This document shows, piece by piece, positions 1 to 8,757 of a stretch of 64,000 nucleotides of DNA (the stretch's first letter is position 1; each line of letters opens with the position of its first letter). The notes under the pieces were generated by a model that saw only the letters and a program-made list of their open reading frames with translations, was not told the DNA's origin and did no database searches. This DNA comes from Allobosea sp. GTDB lineage: Bacteria; Pseudomonadota; Alphaproteobacteria; Rhizobiales; Kaistiaceae. The stretch covers positions 407,462 through 471,461 of the forward strand of contig JAFKFV010000007.1 in the NCBI GenBank assembly GCA_017307955.1. Direction: 5' to 3'. Position numbers and translations under genes: made by a program.

Positions 1-413
1 GCGATGCGGATGATCTCGCCATAGGTCGGATCGGCCGGATAGGTTTCGATGAGATCAACGATCGCGGCGATGTCGCGCACCGTCGCCGCCGAAAGGCGTC
101 GCGTCACCGTCTGCCAGTGGCGCTCCATGAAGACAAAGGCGACGACAGACTGCAGGATGACGATCGGCGCGATGATGATGATGAGCGCGCGGGCGTAAAG
201 CCCCTTCGGCATCGCCGCGCCGAGCCGCTGCCCAAGGAAGCGATAGGGCGCCAGAAGGACCGAGGTCACCGGCTCCGCGCGCCGCAGGAAGCGCCGGAAA
301 GCGTTCATCACAGGCGCGCGCGTCAGCCGCCGCGCATTCGCGACCATCGGCCAGTCGAGCCAGCTGCCGATGCGGCCCGCGCGGTGAAATGGATGTGGCG
401 GGCGCTCGCTCAC
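1..413 (-). CDS. Sensor histidine kinase, N-terminal part (cut by window edge)
   Basis: This frame reads from a GTG at 413 to the left edge, giving 137 residues of a longer protein. It has a basic cytosolic start followed by a hydrophobic segment at about residues 72-97 (GLYARALIIIIAPIVIL...), then the beginning of what looks like a periplasmic sensor region. It lies 50 bases downstream of an OmpR-type response regulator on the same strand, so I infer an EnvZ-like membrane histidine kinase that partners it. The kinase core (H box, ATPase) is outside the window, so the call rests on position and topology. The start is not certain; GTG 413 is chosen because it opens the hydrophilic N-terminus typical of this kinase type. 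Confidence 0.7.
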   Translation of the reverse strand, partial: MSERPPHPFHRAGRIGSWLDWPMVANARRLTRAPVMNAFRRFLRRAEPVTSVLLAPYRFLGQRLGAAMPKGLYARALIIIIAPIVILQSVVAFVFMERHWQTVTRRLSAATVRDIAAIVDLIETYPADPTYGEIIRI

Positions 414-463
414 GCGGCTCGCCCTTCAACGCGGATGCCGCCGGCGATCGGCGCCGCCACGCC

Positions 464-1183
464 TCAGGCCTCCGTCACGAGGCGGTAGCCGATGCCGCGC
501 ACCGTCTGCAGATAGAGCGGATTGGCCGGGTCGACCTCGATCTTGCGGCGGAGGCGGTTGATCTGGACGTCGATCGTGCGCTCGCCGGCCGGCTCGTCCT
601 CGGAAAGCAGCGCCAGACGCGGCACCGTCTCGTTCGGCGTCGCGGCGAAGACCGCCATGATCTGGCGTTCGCGGTCGGTGAGGCGGATGACTTCCTGCCC
701 GCGCCGGAGCTCGCGCCGGCCGATATGGAAGGCGAACGGCCCGAAGCGCAGCTGCTCGATCAGCGGCGCCGTCGGCGGCGCGCCGCGCTTCAGGATCGCA
801 TTGATGCGCAGCACCAGTTCGCGCGGCTCGAAGGGCTTGCCGAGATAATCGTCGGCACCGCCCTCGAAGCCGCGGATGCGATGGTCGATCTCGGTACGCG
901 CCGTCAGCATCAGGATCGGCACCTGCATCGTCGCCCGGAGGCTCTTCAGCAAGTCGAGCCCGTTCTCGCCGGGCATCATCACGTCGAGGATCATGAGATC
1001 GAAGGCGAGCGAGGCGAGCAGCAGCCGTGCCTCGGCGGCGTTGGCGGCGGTATCGACCCGGAAGCCGTGATCGGAGAGATAGCGCGACAGCAGCGAGCGG
1101 ATGCGCTGGTCGTCGTCGATGACCAAAAGATGCGGTGCATCATCGGGAAGAGCCGGAAATTCCGGACCGGCGGGATCGGTCAT
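464..1183 (-). CDS. OmpR-family response regulator (PetR-like)
   Basis: This 239-aa protein has a receiver domain followed by a winged-helix DNA-binding domain. The acidic pocket is VIDDD near the N-terminus, the phospho-acceptor Asp is in MILDVMMPGENG (about D67), and the conserved Lys is in LGKPF (about K116). The C-terminal half ends with the typical RTIDVQINRLRRKIE and TVRGIGYRL motifs. The ATG at 1183 is preferred to an in-frame GTG at 1198 because GGAG lies six bases upstream of it. It starts 18 bases after a MarR-type gene and precedes a sensor kinase. A MarR plus OmpR pair is the arrangement of petP-petR in Rhodobacter, where the pair affects cytochrome gene expression; the same role here is only an inference. 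Confidence 0.9.
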   Translation of the reverse strand: MTDPAGPEFPALPDDAPHLLVIDDDQRIRSLLSRYLSDHGFRVDTAANAAEARLLLASLAFDLMILDVMMPGENGLDLLKSLRATMQVPILMLTARTEIDHRIRGFEGGADDYLGKPFEPRELVLRINAILKRGAPPTAPLIEQLRFGPFAFHIGRRELRRGQEVIRLTDRERQIMAVFAATPNETVPRLALLSEDEPAGERTIDVQINRLRRKIEVDPANPLYLQTVRGIGYRLVTEA

Positions 1184-1201
1184 GGCAGTCTCCAGCACGC
1201 G

Positions 1202-1750
1202 TTACCGACTGATCAGTTTCGACACCTTATCCCGTTCGTCGGCGTCGATCATCAGCTTGAGGAAGCGCTCGGCCGCGGCGCGGCCGGCGGGGTCGAGCGC
1301 GGCGAGCGCGGCATTGATGCGCCGCGCCTGCGGCTCGGTCAGCCGCGCGGAGAGCGCCCTGCCCTTTTCCGTCGGATAGAGGAGGCGCTGGCGACGGTCG
1401 ACCGGTCCCGGCACCTGCTCGATGAAGCCGGTGTCGATCAGCTCCTTCAGAACGCGTCCAAGGCTCTGCTTGGTGATCTTGAGGATATCGAGGAGATCCG
1501 CGACCCGCATGCCGGGATGGCGGTCGACGAAATGCAGCACGCGGTGATGCGCACGGCCGAAATTGTAGTTGAGGAGGACGGCGTCGGGATCGGAAACGAA
1601 GTCGCGATAGGCGTAGAACAGGAGTTCGATCAGCACGATCTCCGGCCGGTCGGCCACCGAGACCGGGGCCGTCACCAGCGGCCCGCCGCGCTCGGCGCGA
1701 TCCGGAACCTCGGGGTCCTCCGCCTCGTCGGCGAAATTTACGTCAGCCAT
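1202..1750 (-). CDS. MarR-family transcriptional regulator (PetP-like)
   Basis: This 182-aa protein contains a winged helix-turn-helix of the MarR type: VADLLDILKITKQSLGRVLKELIDTGFI followed by the wing DRRQRLLYPTEKG. MarR proteins act as dimers that bind palindromic operators and are released by ligands or oxidation. The ATG at 1750 opens the hydrophilic segment MADVNFADEAED; longer readings into the intergenic region lack support. No clear Shine-Dalgarno sequence precedes it, and the DNA around the start (ATATTGACATAT, 1749-1760) is a loose inverted repeat that could be an autoregulatory site. It leads an apparent operon with the response regulator and kinase and is divergent from ilvE. Confidence 0.87.
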   Translation of the reverse strand: MADVNFADEAEDPEVPDRAERGGPLVTAPVSVADRPEIVLIELLFYAYRDFVSDPDAVLLNYNFGRAHHRVLHFVDRHPGMRVADLLDILKITKQSLGRVLKELIDTGFIEQVPGPVDRRQRLLYPTEKGRALSARLTEPQARRINAALAALDPAGRAAAERFLKLMIDADERDKVSKLISR

Positions 1751-2020
1751 ATTGACATATTTCGGTTCGATTGTTACGAGAATAGCCGCCGCGACGAAAT
1801 CTTCGACCGCGCCCGCCGTCCCGCGCTTCGGCCCGATGCCGAGGCAGCGCTTCGACCGGCACATTAGAGATCATTTCCGCGCTGCGCAAAATCGGCCATC
1901 TTTGCATGGCCCCTGTTGCCGCAGGGCCTTGCGGCTTTTCTCACCTGCCGGAGCGGCGCGCAAACGCCGCCCGGATTCGCCAAAGGGCCGCGAGCGCGGC
2001 CCGGACCGGGAGCAACGACA
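1751..2020. promoter_or_regulatory. Divergent control region between the MarR regulator and ilvE
   Basis: This 270-base stretch has no convincing gene. The part next to the MarR gene (1749-1795) is AT-richer than its surroundings, as expected of a promoter, but I could not fix -35/-10 boxes with confidence. Close to ilvE there is a perfect 7-bp hairpin (GGGCCGC, loop GAGC, GCGGCCC; 1985-2002) just before the GGGAG ribosome-binding site at 2008-2012. No T-run follows the hairpin, so it is not an obvious terminator. Confidence 0.4.
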
Positions 2021-2920
2021 ATGAGCGCGCCTGCCTTCGACCAGAAAGATGGATGGATCTGGATGAATGGCTCCTTCGTGGCCTGGAAGGATGCCAAGGT
2101 CCACGTCCTCACGCACGGCCTGCACTATGCGAGCGCCGTATTCGAGGGCGAGCGCGCTTATGGCGGCAAGATCTTCAAGCTGCGCGAGCACACCGAGCGC
2201 CTGTTCCACTCGGCCGAGATCCTCGATTTCACGATCCCCTACACGGTCGAGGAGATCGACGCCGCCTGTGACGCGACCCTCGCGAAGAACGGCCTCGTCG
2301 ACGGCTATCTCCGTCCGATCGCCTGGCGCGGCAGCGAGATGATGGGCGTCTCGGCGCAGCACAACAAGATCAATGTCGCGATCGCCGCCTGGGAGTGGCC
2401 GTCCTATTTCAGCCCGGCCGAGCGGCTGAAGGGCATCCGCCTCGACTTCGCGAAATATCGCCGCCCCGATCCGGCGACGGCGCCCTCGCTCGCCAAGGCC
2501 TCGGGCCTCTACATGATCTGCACGATCTCCAAGCATGAGGCCGAGCGCCGCGGCTATGCCGATGCGCTGATGCTCGACTGGGAAGGCAATGTCGCCGAGG
2601 CGACCGGCGCCAACATCTTCTTCGTGAAGGATGGCGTGATCCACACCCCGCTCGCCGACCGCTTCCTGAACGGCATCACCCGGCAGACGGTGATTGCGCT
2701 CGCCAAGGCGCGCGGTTTCGAGGTCGTCGAGCGCCGCATTTCGCCGGACGAGTTGCCGAGCTTCACGGAATGCTGGCTGTGCGGCACCGCCGCCGAAGTG
2801 ACGCCCGTCTCCGAAATCGGCCCCTATCGCTTCACGCCGGGCAAGATGAGCGAGACCCTGATGGCGGACTACACCGCCGCCGTCACGCCGGCCGAGCAGA
2901 AGCTCGCCGCCAACGCCTGA
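2021..2920 (+). CDS. ilvE: Branched-chain amino acid aminotransferase
   Basis: This 299-aa class IV PLP aminotransferase catalyses the last step of valine, leucine and isoleucine synthesis and the first step of their breakdown. Landmarks are HGLHYASAVFEGERAY near the N-terminus, the PLP-binding Lys in SLAKASG (about K159), and EATGANIFFVKDGVI in the second half. The length matches the family. The ATG at 2021 follows GGGAG at 2008-2012; upstream in-frame starts would add a non-conserved leader. A strong intrinsic terminator follows within about 20 bases of the stop, so the gene appears to be transcribed alone. Confidence 0.97.
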   Translation: MSAPAFDQKDGWIWMNGSFVAWKDAKVHVLTHGLHYASAVFEGERAYGGKIFKLREHTERLFHSAEILDFTIPYTVEEIDAACDATLAKNGLVDGYLRPIAWRGSEMMGVSAQHNKINVAIAAWEWPSYFSPAERLKGIRLDFAKYRRPDPATAPSLAKASGLYMICTISKHEAERRGYADALMLDWEGNVAEATGANIFFVKDGVIHTPLADRFLNGITRQTVIALAKARGFEVVERRISPDELPSFTECWLCGTAAEVTPVSEIGPYRFTPGKMSETLMADYTAAVTPAEQKLAANA

Positions 2921-2940
2921 GCGGCACACGATTAACGCCG

Positions 2941-2976
2941 AAACGGCCGGGCCCTCGCCCGGCCGTTTCCTTTTTT
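2941..2976 (+). terminator. Intrinsic terminator after ilvE
   Basis: A perfect 12-bp stem (AAACGGCCGGGC, loop CCTC, GCCCGGCCGTTT; 2941-2968) is followed by CCTTTTTT. Stem and T-run together make a textbook rho-independent terminator for ilvE. The same ACGGCCGGGC stem is used after the ATP synthase operon. Confidence 0.93.
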
Positions 2977-3101
2977 GGCGGCAGTCTGCGGAAAGGGCCG
3001 GCCGTTAATCTCGTCTCAAGGTTAATCCGGCAGATTTTACGAACGTTGCCGGCAATCCACACCGGCCTTTGTTGGTTCGTGCGCGTGGAGTTGCGTGCCC
3101 G

Positions 3102-4310
3102 ATGGTCAGCCCGCTGCCGTCTCCGTCCTCGCTGACGGTCTATCACCCGCCCGGGCCGCCGCTCGTCATCCATGTCGCCCGCCGCAAGCGGCCAAAGCCG
3201 CGCCGCGCGCGCATGGCGACCCTCACCGCGATCCTTGGCGCGGCCATCCTGGCGCTCTCCTCCACCTCCGTGGCGCTGCAGGACGTGGCGAGCCTCTTCG
3301 GCAAGGACCTGCCGCTTTCGCAGCGCTGGCTCGCGCGGCTCGAAGCGGTGCCCGACGGCGCACGGTATGAGCCGACCCTCGCTGACGGAGACGCCGCCAC
3401 CGTCTTCACCGCCGGCCTCGACATCGATACGCGGCCGAAACTCTCGGTCGTGGCATCCGGCTTCGTCTCGGCACCGGCCTTCGTGCCGCCGACCGTCAAC
3501 CGCGCCGGCAAGGCGGACGCGGCGATGTCGCGCCCGCGTCCGGTGATGCCGACCCGCTTCTCGGCCGGCGTGCTGCAGCGCGACGCCTCGGCCTTCGTCT
3601 TTGGCGCCGCCGACGCGAAGCTCGCCAGCGCGATCGTCATGCCGCGGGTCGCGGTCGCCATGGCAGCGCCGCCGAAGCCGGTGGCGGCGCCGGCGGCAGT
3701 TCTCGCCTCGGTGACGGGCGCCGTCCCCCGCCCCGGCAGGGAGGCCGACGATCTCGCCGTCTCCGCCTATGCCAATCCCGACGCGGCCGCCATCACTGCG
3801 CCTTTCGACGCGCTGCTCGCCGGTCCGAAGCGGATCGGCAAGGACGGCAAGCCCGACCACTGGTGGGTGATGAACCCGATCCCCAAAAGCGCCGCCTCGA
3901 AGTCCGAGCTGAAATGCCTCGCCACCGCGATCTATTTCGAAGCGCGCGGCGAGCCTGTGAAGGGCGAGCTGGCGGTGGCGCAGGTCGTCATCAACCGTCT
4001 CAAGAACCCGGCCTATCCGAAGACGATCTGCGGCGTCGTCTACCAGAACAAGGACATGCGGGACGCCTGCCAGTTTTCCTTCGCCTGCGACGGCATCAAG
4101 GACCGCATCACCGACATGACCTCATGGCGGCGCGCGCAGGAACTGGCGAAGCGTGTCGTCTCGCGCGAGGATTGGTGGAACCCCGATGTCGGCTCGGCGA
4201 CGCATTACCACGCCAATTATGTGAAGCCGCGCTGGGCGCGGACCATGAAGAAGATGGACAAGATCAGCCACCACATCTTCTACAAGACCTTCGGCGGCGG
4301 CTGGATCTGA
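3102..4310 (+). CDS. Membrane-anchored SleB-like cell wall hydrolase
   Basis: This 402-aa protein has a short basic N-terminus (ARRKRPKPRRAR), one hydrophobic segment at about residues 39-59, a long Ala/Pro-rich linker, and a C-terminal Hydrolase_2 (SleB) domain at about 268-402. The domain carries CLATAIYFEARGEP with the likely catalytic Glu near 280, then VAQVVINRLKNPAYPKTICGVVYQ and a late ATHYHANYVKPRW block. SleB-type enzymes are lytic transglycosylases that cut the glycan strands of peptidoglycan. In this non-spore-forming group they act on the vegetative wall, and the topology places the domain in the periplasm. The ATG at 3102 is the first ATG in the frame; a TTG at 3069 is possible. 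No partner gene is apparent. Confidence 0.9.
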   Translation: MVSPLPSPSSLTVYHPPGPPLVIHVARRKRPKPRRARMATLTAILGAAILALSSTSVALQDVASLFGKDLPLSQRWLARLEAVPDGARYEPTLADGDAATVFTAGLDIDTRPKLSVVASGFVSAPAFVPPTVNRAGKADAAMSRPRPVMPTRFSAGVLQRDASAFVFGAADAKLASAIVMPRVAVAMAAPPKPVAAPAAVLASVTGAVPRPGREADDLAVSAYANPDAAAITAPFDALLAGPKRIGKDGKPDHWWVMNPIPKSAASKSELKCLATAIYFEARGEPVKGELAVAQVVINRLKNPAYPKTICGVVYQNKDMRDACQFSFACDGIKDRITDMTSWRRAQELAKRVVSREDWWNPDVGSATHYHANYVKPRWARTMKKMDKISHHIFYKTFGGGWI

Positions 4311-4370
4311 GCGGCGCCGGGGGTGCCGCCGCGGAGCGCGAATTTGCGCAGCACTGGGAGGCACTCGGCG

Positions 4371-4985
4371 ATGAACACCGCCATCATATTCGACTGCGAG
4401 TTTCTCTGTCTCGAAGGCTCGCAGCGCCGCTTCTGGTGCGCGGCGCATGACCCGGATCCCGTCATCGCGCAGATCGGCGCCGTAAAGCTCGGGCTCGATG
4501 GCGACGCGCCCATCCTCGATCGCTTCTCCGCCTATGTCCGGCCGATCGACCGGTTCGGCAATCGCTACGCGCTCGACCCGTTCTTCACGACCTTGACCGG
4601 CATCACCGAGGAGGACATCGACACCAAGGGCGTCGACCAGTCCGAGGCGCTCTTGGCCCTCGACCGGTTCTCGGACGGAGCGACGTTCTGGTCATGGGGC
4701 AAAGACGAACTGAACATGGTGGCGATCAGCTGCTATGTTGCCGGCGTGGAGCCGTCGATCCCCGCCGCGCGGTTCGACAATGCCGTCAAGCTGCTGCTCG
4801 CCGCCGGCATGCCGATCGAGGACCTGGCACGGACGCCGAGCAACAAGCTTGCGGACTATTACGGCGTCCAGCACCCGCCGCTCCGGGGCCACGACGCCCT
4901 CGATGACGCCCTTTCCGTCGCCTACACGCTGCAGCATCTGTTGCGAACCGGGCAGCTGCAGCGTGAAGCGTTCGGCACGGCCTAG
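4371..4985 (+). CDS. DEDDh-type 3'-5' exonuclease
   Basis: This 204-aa protein has the RNase T/DnaQ exonuclease fold signature. The acidic residues are D8 and E10 in IIFDCEFL, D112 in SWGKDELN, and the H-x4-D pair in GHDALDD (H174, D179). The WGKDE block resembles the ERI-1/KapD-like branch of 3'-5' exonucleases, which trim RNA or DNA with two metal ions; the substrate here is unknown. GGGAGG at 4356-4361 fixes the ATG at 4371. Its stop codon interlocks with that of the convergent acuI-like gene in the palindrome CTAG (4982-4985), so there is no intergenic DNA between them. Confidence 0.88.
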   Translation: MNTAIIFDCEFLCLEGSQRRFWCAAHDPDPVIAQIGAVKLGLDGDAPILDRFSAYVRPIDRFGNRYALDPFFTTLTGITEEDIDTKGVDQSEALLALDRFSDGATFWSWGKDELNMVAISCYVAGVEPSIPAARFDNAVKLLLAAGMPIEDLARTPSNKLADYYGVQHPPLRGHDALDDALSVAYTLQHLLRTGQLQREAFGTA

Positions 4986-5974
4986 CCGATCTCGACGACC
5001 AGCCGTCCCCTCACCTTGCCCTCGATGATGTCGCGAGCGGCATCGATGACGTCATCGAACGGGATGCGGCGCATGGCACTGGCAAGCTTTACGCGGTCGA
5101 GGTCGCGATCGAGCCGTTCCCAGGCCGCGAGGCGGACGGACTTGGGCGCATAGACGGAATCGATGCCGTAGAGCGCGACGCCGCGCAGGATGAAGGGCGC
5201 GACGGAGCCGGGCAGATCGAGCCCGCCGGCCATGCCGCAGGCCGCGACAGCGCCGCCATAGCGGATCATCGACAGCACATTGGCGAGCGTCGGGCCGCCG
5301 ACCGCGTCGATGGCGCCGATGAAGCGCTCCTTCGCCAGCGGCTTCGGCGGACCGGCGAGGCTCGCTCGCTCGATCACCTCGGCGGCGCCGAGATCCTTGA
5401 GATAGCCGGCCTCCTCGGCGCGGCCGGTCGAGGCCACGACGTGATAGCCGAGCCCGGCCAGCAGCGCGACCGCGATCGAGCCGACGCCGCCGGCGGCGCC
5501 GGTCACCAGTACCGGTCCGGCGCCCGCATGGATGTCGTGCCGCTCGAGCGCCATCACGGCCAGCATCGCCGTATAGCCGGCGGTTCCGATCGCCATCGCC
5601 TCGTCGGGCGAGAAACCGGCGGGCAGCGGCAGCAGCCAGTCGCTCTTCCAGCGAGCGCGCTCGGCATAGGCCCCGAGATGCGTCTCGCCGACGCCCCAGC
5701 CATTCAGGAGGACCCTGTCGCCAACCTTGAACAGCGGGCTCGCCGACTGCTCGACCATCCCCGCCCCGTCGACGCCCGGCACCATCGGAAACCGCCGCAC
5801 GACCGGCGCCTTGCCCGTGATCGCGAGGCCGTCCTTGTAGTTGACCGTCGAGCGCTCGACCCGGACCGTGACGTCGCCCTCCATGAGATCGGCGTCTTCG
5901 AGCGTCTCGAAGCCGACGGACGTCGCCTCGCCCGCTTCGGGCTGTCGGATCAAGACGGCTTTGAAGGATGACAT
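4982..5974 (-). CDS. Acrylyl-CoA reductase-type NADPH oxidoreductase (AcuI/YhdH family)
   Basis: This 330-aa medium-chain dehydrogenase/reductase is of the zinc-free YhdH/AcuI type. It shows VNYKDGLAITGKAPVVR and PMVPGVDGAG in the N-terminal catalytic domain and the nucleotide-binding loop GAAGGVG at 159-165. AcuI members reduce acryloyl-CoA to propionyl-CoA with NADPH and protect against this toxic electrophile. Length and motif order fit the family throughout. AGAGGGAA precedes the ATG at 5974. The gene diverges from the downstream mechanosensitive channel and converges on the exonuclease. The specific substrate is inferred from the family. Confidence 0.9.
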   Translation of the reverse strand: MSSFKAVLIRQPEAGEATSVGFETLEDADLMEGDVTVRVERSTVNYKDGLAITGKAPVVRRFPMVPGVDGAGMVEQSASPLFKVGDRVLLNGWGVGETHLGAYAERARWKSDWLLPLPAGFSPDEAMAIGTAGYTAMLAVMALERHDIHAGAGPVLVTGAAGGVGSIAVALLAGLGYHVVASTGRAEEAGYLKDLGAAEVIERASLAGPPKPLAKERFIGAIDAVGGPTLANVLSMIRYGGAVAACGMAGGLDLPGSVAPFILRGVALYGIDSVYAPKSVRLAAWERLDRDLDRVKLASAMRRIPFDDVIDAARDIIEGKVRGRLVVEIG

Positions 5975-6215
5975 GGCTGGTTCCCTCTGCTGACCCCGTT
6001 CGTCATCTAGGGATGGGGCGCCAGTATCCTACCCCTTCGCGGCTGCCGACCGATAGCCGGCCGCGGCTCCTCAAGGCGCGGCTGCCGCTCAGGGTCGGTC
6101 GCCATCACGCGTCGGAGCGAACGATTGGCGGCCCGAAGCGTTGGCCAGGCATTGGCGGCCGTCGGGGGAGCGATCTCGCGCGGCGACGGCTGCGCGGAGC
6201 GACGAAGGGAACGGA

Positions 6216-8630
6216 ATGCAATCGGCGATCGGAAACGCGGCAGGCGAACGGGCGAGCAATGGATCGTGGCGCTTCCAAAGCGTGAAACGAAGCTTGGCCC
6301 TGGTCGGGCTGCTGCTGGTTCTGCTTTTGGCCGGAGCCGGCTATGCCGAAGCCCAGCTGCCGGCGCTGCCGGGACAGTCCACCGCGCCGGCCGCCGCCAA
6401 GGAGCCCGCGCCCGAGGCGGCGGTCCGGGACGTCAGCGAGGCCCTGGCGCGCGTGCTCGCGGATCCCGCCGCGCGCGATCTCTTCCTCGAGCAGTTGCGG
6501 CGCGCGGACGCTCCTGCCGGCACCGCGACCGAGCCGGCCGCCGACGCTGCCCCGGCATCGCTCTTTCCGCCGGGCCTGACGGCGGATGTCGACGCGCTGA
6601 CGGCGTCCGTCGTCGGCAGCGTGACCGACATCGTCCAGCGCACTTGGTCGGGCCTCCTCAATCTGCGCGCGTTCTTCGATGGCAGCATCGCCGTCGACTG
6701 GTCGGAGCTTCTCGCCCGGAGCGAAGCGGCGGGAGCGATGATCCTCGCCGCGATCATCGTCACCACGCTGCTGCGGGCGCTGGCGCAGCTTCCCTTGGGC
6801 AAGCTTGACCGGCGCGCAGCAGGCCGACCCCGCTGGCAGCGCTTCCTGCTCGGCGCGGCCGCCGCGCTCATCGACTTCGTCCCCTCGATCGTCGGCTTCC
6901 TCGCCATGATCGGCGTCGGCGCCTGGGTCAGCGAGACCGGCCGGCTCGGATTCGTCGAGGCGCAGCTCCTGGCCGCCTATGCGGCAGCCGAGGCGGCACG
7001 CCAGGTCGTCCGCATCCTCTTCCGCCCCCAACACGCCAATCTTCGGCTTGTCGACTGCCCTGACAGCTTCGCCGGGTACTGGTCGACGCGGATCGGAGCA
7101 CTGGTCAGCTTCGTCAGCTACGGGCTGGTCTTTGTCGGTCCCGCCGTCAGCCACCTCGTCGGCTTCCGTCTCGGGATCGGTCTCAGGATGGCAATCGTCG
7201 TCGCGGCGACGGTCACGGCGATCATCCTGATCCTGCGAAACCAGCATTCGGTGCGCCGCCAGCTGGTGGAAGCCTCGAACACCGCCGAGAGCCCTGCAAT
7301 AGCGCGCATGCTCGTGCGCCTGTCCGGCATCTGGCACATCCTTCTGATCGCCTATCTGCTGACGGGATTCGTCGTCTGGTCGACCCGCCCCGCCGACGCC
7401 CTTCTCTTCATGCTGTCGGCAACGCTGTGGAGCATCGTGGCCCTCGCTGTCGGAGCCTTGGTACTCCGTTTCACGCGGCGTGCGGATGGCGGCCGGGTCC
7501 ATCTGCCGGACTCGCTGAAGGCGAGCCTCCCGATGCTCGAACGGCGGGTGAATCTCTTCGTGCCGACCATGACCGCCGCGATCAGGATCGTGGCGATCTG
7601 CATTGTGTTCCTCGCCATCCTCGATGCCTGGACCCTGATCGACATCTCGGGCTGGCTGAGAGACGTCGACAATGCCAGCTTGATCCGGCGCATCGCCGCC
7701 GCGGCCGTCGTGCTGCTGCTGATGATCGCTGGCTGGCTCGCCGCGACGTCATGGATCGAATATCAGCTCAATCCGAGCCGCGGCCGCGCCATGCGTGCGA
7801 GAACGCGGACGCTGTTCTCGCTGCTCAGCAATGCGATCACGGTCGTCTTCGCAGCGATCGGGCTCATGCTGGTGCTGTCGGAACTCGGGGTCAACATCGC
7901 GCCGCTCATCGCGGGCGCGGGCGTCGTGGGCCTTGCGGTCGGCTTCGGTGCGCAGAAGCTCGTCCAGGACATCATCACCGGTGCCTTCATCCAGCTCGAG
8001 AACGCCATGAACGAGGGCGAAGTGGTGACGGCTGGCGGCATCTCGGGCGTGGTCGAGCGGCTGACGATCCGTTCCGTCGGCCTGCGCGACCTCTCGGGCG
8101 TCTACCACGTCATCCCGTTCTCCTCCGTCGACAGCGTTTCAAACTTCATGCGCGGCTTCGCCTTCCATGTGGAGGAACTCAGCGTCGCCTATCGCGAGGA
8201 CATCAGCGAAGTGAAGCAGGTGATGTTCGACGCGTTCGACCGCCTGAAAGAAACGCCGCATGCCGCCCATATCCTCGAGCCGCTCGACATGCAGGGCGTC
8301 ATCGGGCTCGGTGACAACGGCGTCACCATCCGTGTCCGGATCAAGACCAGCGCCGGCCAGCAATGGGCCGTCGGGCGCGCCTATACCGAGGCGCTCAAGA
8401 CGGCGCTCGACGAGCGCGGCATCGACATCCCCTTCCCGCAGCGCACCCTCTGGTTCGGCCAGCCGAAGAGCGGCGAGGCACCGCCGTTGACCTTTACCGG
8501 GCGAGTTCGCCCGGCTCCCGGCGCGGCGCCCCGTCGCGAGGAGCATGGCGGAGAGGATCAGGTCGCCGCCGTGCGGACGCCGGCCGAGACGCTGGACGTC
8601 CCTCGGAGCCCCGAGCACGAGCACGGGTGA
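6216..8630 (+). CDS. Large mechanosensitive channel of the MscS family (YbiO-like)
   Basis: This 804-aa protein begins with a signal peptide (hydrophobic core about 27-46) and a periplasmic segment. Several transmembrane helices follow, then the MscS pore region at about residue 562: PLIAGAGVVGLAVGFGAQKLVQDIITG, the glycine/alanine-packed TM3. Next come the beta domain (GEVVTAGGISGVVERLTIRSVGLRD, VIPFSSV) and the C-terminal alpha-beta domain. A hydrophilic tail of about 45 residues follows. MscS proteins open under membrane tension and release solutes after osmotic downshock. The size and extra N-terminal helices resemble E. coli YbiO. The ATG at 6216 is chosen because GAAGGGAACGG precedes it and a signal peptide follows. 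Confidence 0.92.
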   Translation: MQSAIGNAAGERASNGSWRFQSVKRSLALVGLLLVLLLAGAGYAEAQLPALPGQSTAPAAAKEPAPEAAVRDVSEALARVLADPAARDLFLEQLRRADAPAGTATEPAADAAPASLFPPGLTADVDALTASVVGSVTDIVQRTWSGLLNLRAFFDGSIAVDWSELLARSEAAGAMILAAIIVTTLLRALAQLPLGKLDRRAAGRPRWQRFLLGAAAALIDFVPSIVGFLAMIGVGAWVSETGRLGFVEAQLLAAYAAAEAARQVVRILFRPQHANLRLVDCPDSFAGYWSTRIGALVSFVSYGLVFVGPAVSHLVGFRLGIGLRMAIVVAATVTAIILILRNQHSVRRQLVEASNTAESPAIARMLVRLSGIWHILLIAYLLTGFVVWSTRPADALLFMLSATLWSIVALAVGALVLRFTRRADGGRVHLPDSLKASLPMLERRVNLFVPTMTAAIRIVAICIVFLAILDAWTLIDISGWLRDVDNASLIRRIAAAAVVLLLMIAGWLAATSWIEYQLNPSRGRAMRARTRTLFSLLSNAITVVFAAIGLMLVLSELGVNIAPLIAGAGVVGLAVGFGAQKLVQDIITGAFIQLENAMNEGEVVTAGGISGVVERLTIRSVGLRDLSGVYHVIPFSSVDSVSNFMRGFAFHVEELSVAYREDISEVKQVMFDAFDRLKETPHAAHILEPLDMQGVIGLGDNGVTIRVRIKTSAGQQWAVGRAYTEALKTALDERGIDIPFPQRTLWFGQPKSGEAPPLTFTGRVRPAPGAAPRREEHGGEDQVAAVRTPAETLDVPRSPEHEHG

Positions 8631-8667
8631 GCCCGGCGGATCGGCGCGCGTTGCGAGGCAGGTTTCC

Positions 8668-8696
8668 TTGACCGCGCGCGCGTCGCGCGATTAGGG
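8668..8696 (+). promoter_or_regulatory. Possible sigma-70 promoter for glyQS
   Basis: TTGACC (8668-8673) and TTAGGG (8691-8696) are separated by 17 bases, about 60 bases upstream of glyQ. The -35 box is good and the -10 box weak, so this is a suggestion only. Confidence 0.35.
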
Positions 8697-8757
8697 TGCC
8701 GCGCCATTTTGAGCGGCATCCCGCCGCGCCCCTTTCGATATCCGCGAAGGTACGCCC

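Noticed and set aside
1909..1929. Terminator or attenuator hairpin upstream of ilvE
   Set aside because: The GGCCC/GGGCC pairing is imperfect, and the T-rich stretch begins several bases too late for an intrinsic terminator; no leader peptide rich in branched-chain residues was seen.
3005..3025. CtrA box upstream of the SleB-like gene
   Set aside because: Two TTAA elements are present, but they are 13 bases apart instead of the required 7.
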